A stretch of DNA of 13,365 nt from Comamonadaceae bacterium. Lineage in GTDB: Bacteria > Pseudomonadota > Gammaproteobacteria > Burkholderiales > Burkholderiaceae_C. Below, piece by piece: positions 13,324 through 13,365 of the stretch. The translations under genes were made by a program, and so were the position numbers. The DNA is taken from the NCBI GenBank assembly GCA_947454585.1, contig CANGML010000024.1, positions 1-13,365 on the forward strand, written 5' to 3'. The notes under the pieces are model-generated. The model was not told the DNA's origin and did no database searches. It saw only the letters and a program-made list of their open reading frames with translations. Positions within the stretch are counted from its first letter, which is position 1. Every line of letters begins with the position of its first letter.

Positions 13324-13365
13324 ATGGTTCGTTTCAATGACCTTGATAGAAAGCTTGAAACACTC

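Noticed and set aside
13324..13365. GTTTCAA (13331-13337) and TTGAAAC (13355-13361) inverted repeat, and short open frames at the window edge that could be the 3' end of an upstream gene
   Set aside because: A 7-bp repeat with a 17-nt gap is not strong evidence of an operator, and with only 42 bp several minus-strand frames are open, so no coding end can be chosen.

Overview
The window looks like a chromosomal segment of a betaproteobacterium of the order Burkholderiales, probably Comamonadaceae (Limnohabitans, Rhodoferax or Polaromonas type). This rests on the gene neighbourhood (tldD, aroG, mpl, a YqiA-like esterase, an RNB-domain nuclease, a TonB-like protein, mtgA), on the GC-rich third codon positions, and on the way the proteins read. 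No phage, insertion sequence, CRISPR array, tRNA or rRNA was seen. Eleven protein genes, one short leader peptide and several regulatory elements account for nearly all of the sequence.

Layout. Positions 1-345 (-) hold the N-terminal part of an unrecognised conserved-looking protein, divergent from mpl (394-1824, +), the murein-recycling tripeptide ligase. Between the convergent ends of mpl and aroG (1825-2066) lies a pair of inverted, structured repeat elements. A minus-strand block follows in transcription order: rodA (5995-4841), tldD (4833-3373), then aroG (3176-2067) behind its own promoter, a Phe/Tyr-rich leader peptide and an intrinsic terminator. From a 61-bp divergent intergenic region, a plus-strand set runs rightward: a YqiA-like esterase (6057-6653), an RNB exoribonuclease (6678-8744), a TonB-like protein (8741-9616), mtgA (9616-10356) and ruvC (10361-10909). 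Converging on ruvC are a membrane histidine kinase (12322-10919) and lpxC (13288-12365) on the minus strand.

Theme. Five genes (mpl, rodA, mtgA, lpxC and probably the tonB-like gene) act in the cell envelope: peptidoglycan recycling and polymerisation, lipid A synthesis and energy transduction. AroG supplies aromatic amino acids, RNB turns over RNA, RuvC resolves Holliday junctions and TldD processes peptides.

Most notable signals. (1) A complete-looking transcription attenuator upstream of aroG: a 22-codon leader with six aromatic codons in seven, an antiterminator arm inside the leader ORF, and a 9-bp stem followed by nine T. AroG also retains the residues of the E. coli Phe-feedback site, suggesting control at two levels. 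(2) Two inverted copies of a roughly 80-nt element with a conserved 32-nt core and diverged but still complementary outer stems, sitting between convergent genes. (3) A recurring -10-like hexamer only 5-8 nt before the start codon at seven transcription-unit heads, suggesting leaderless mRNAs.
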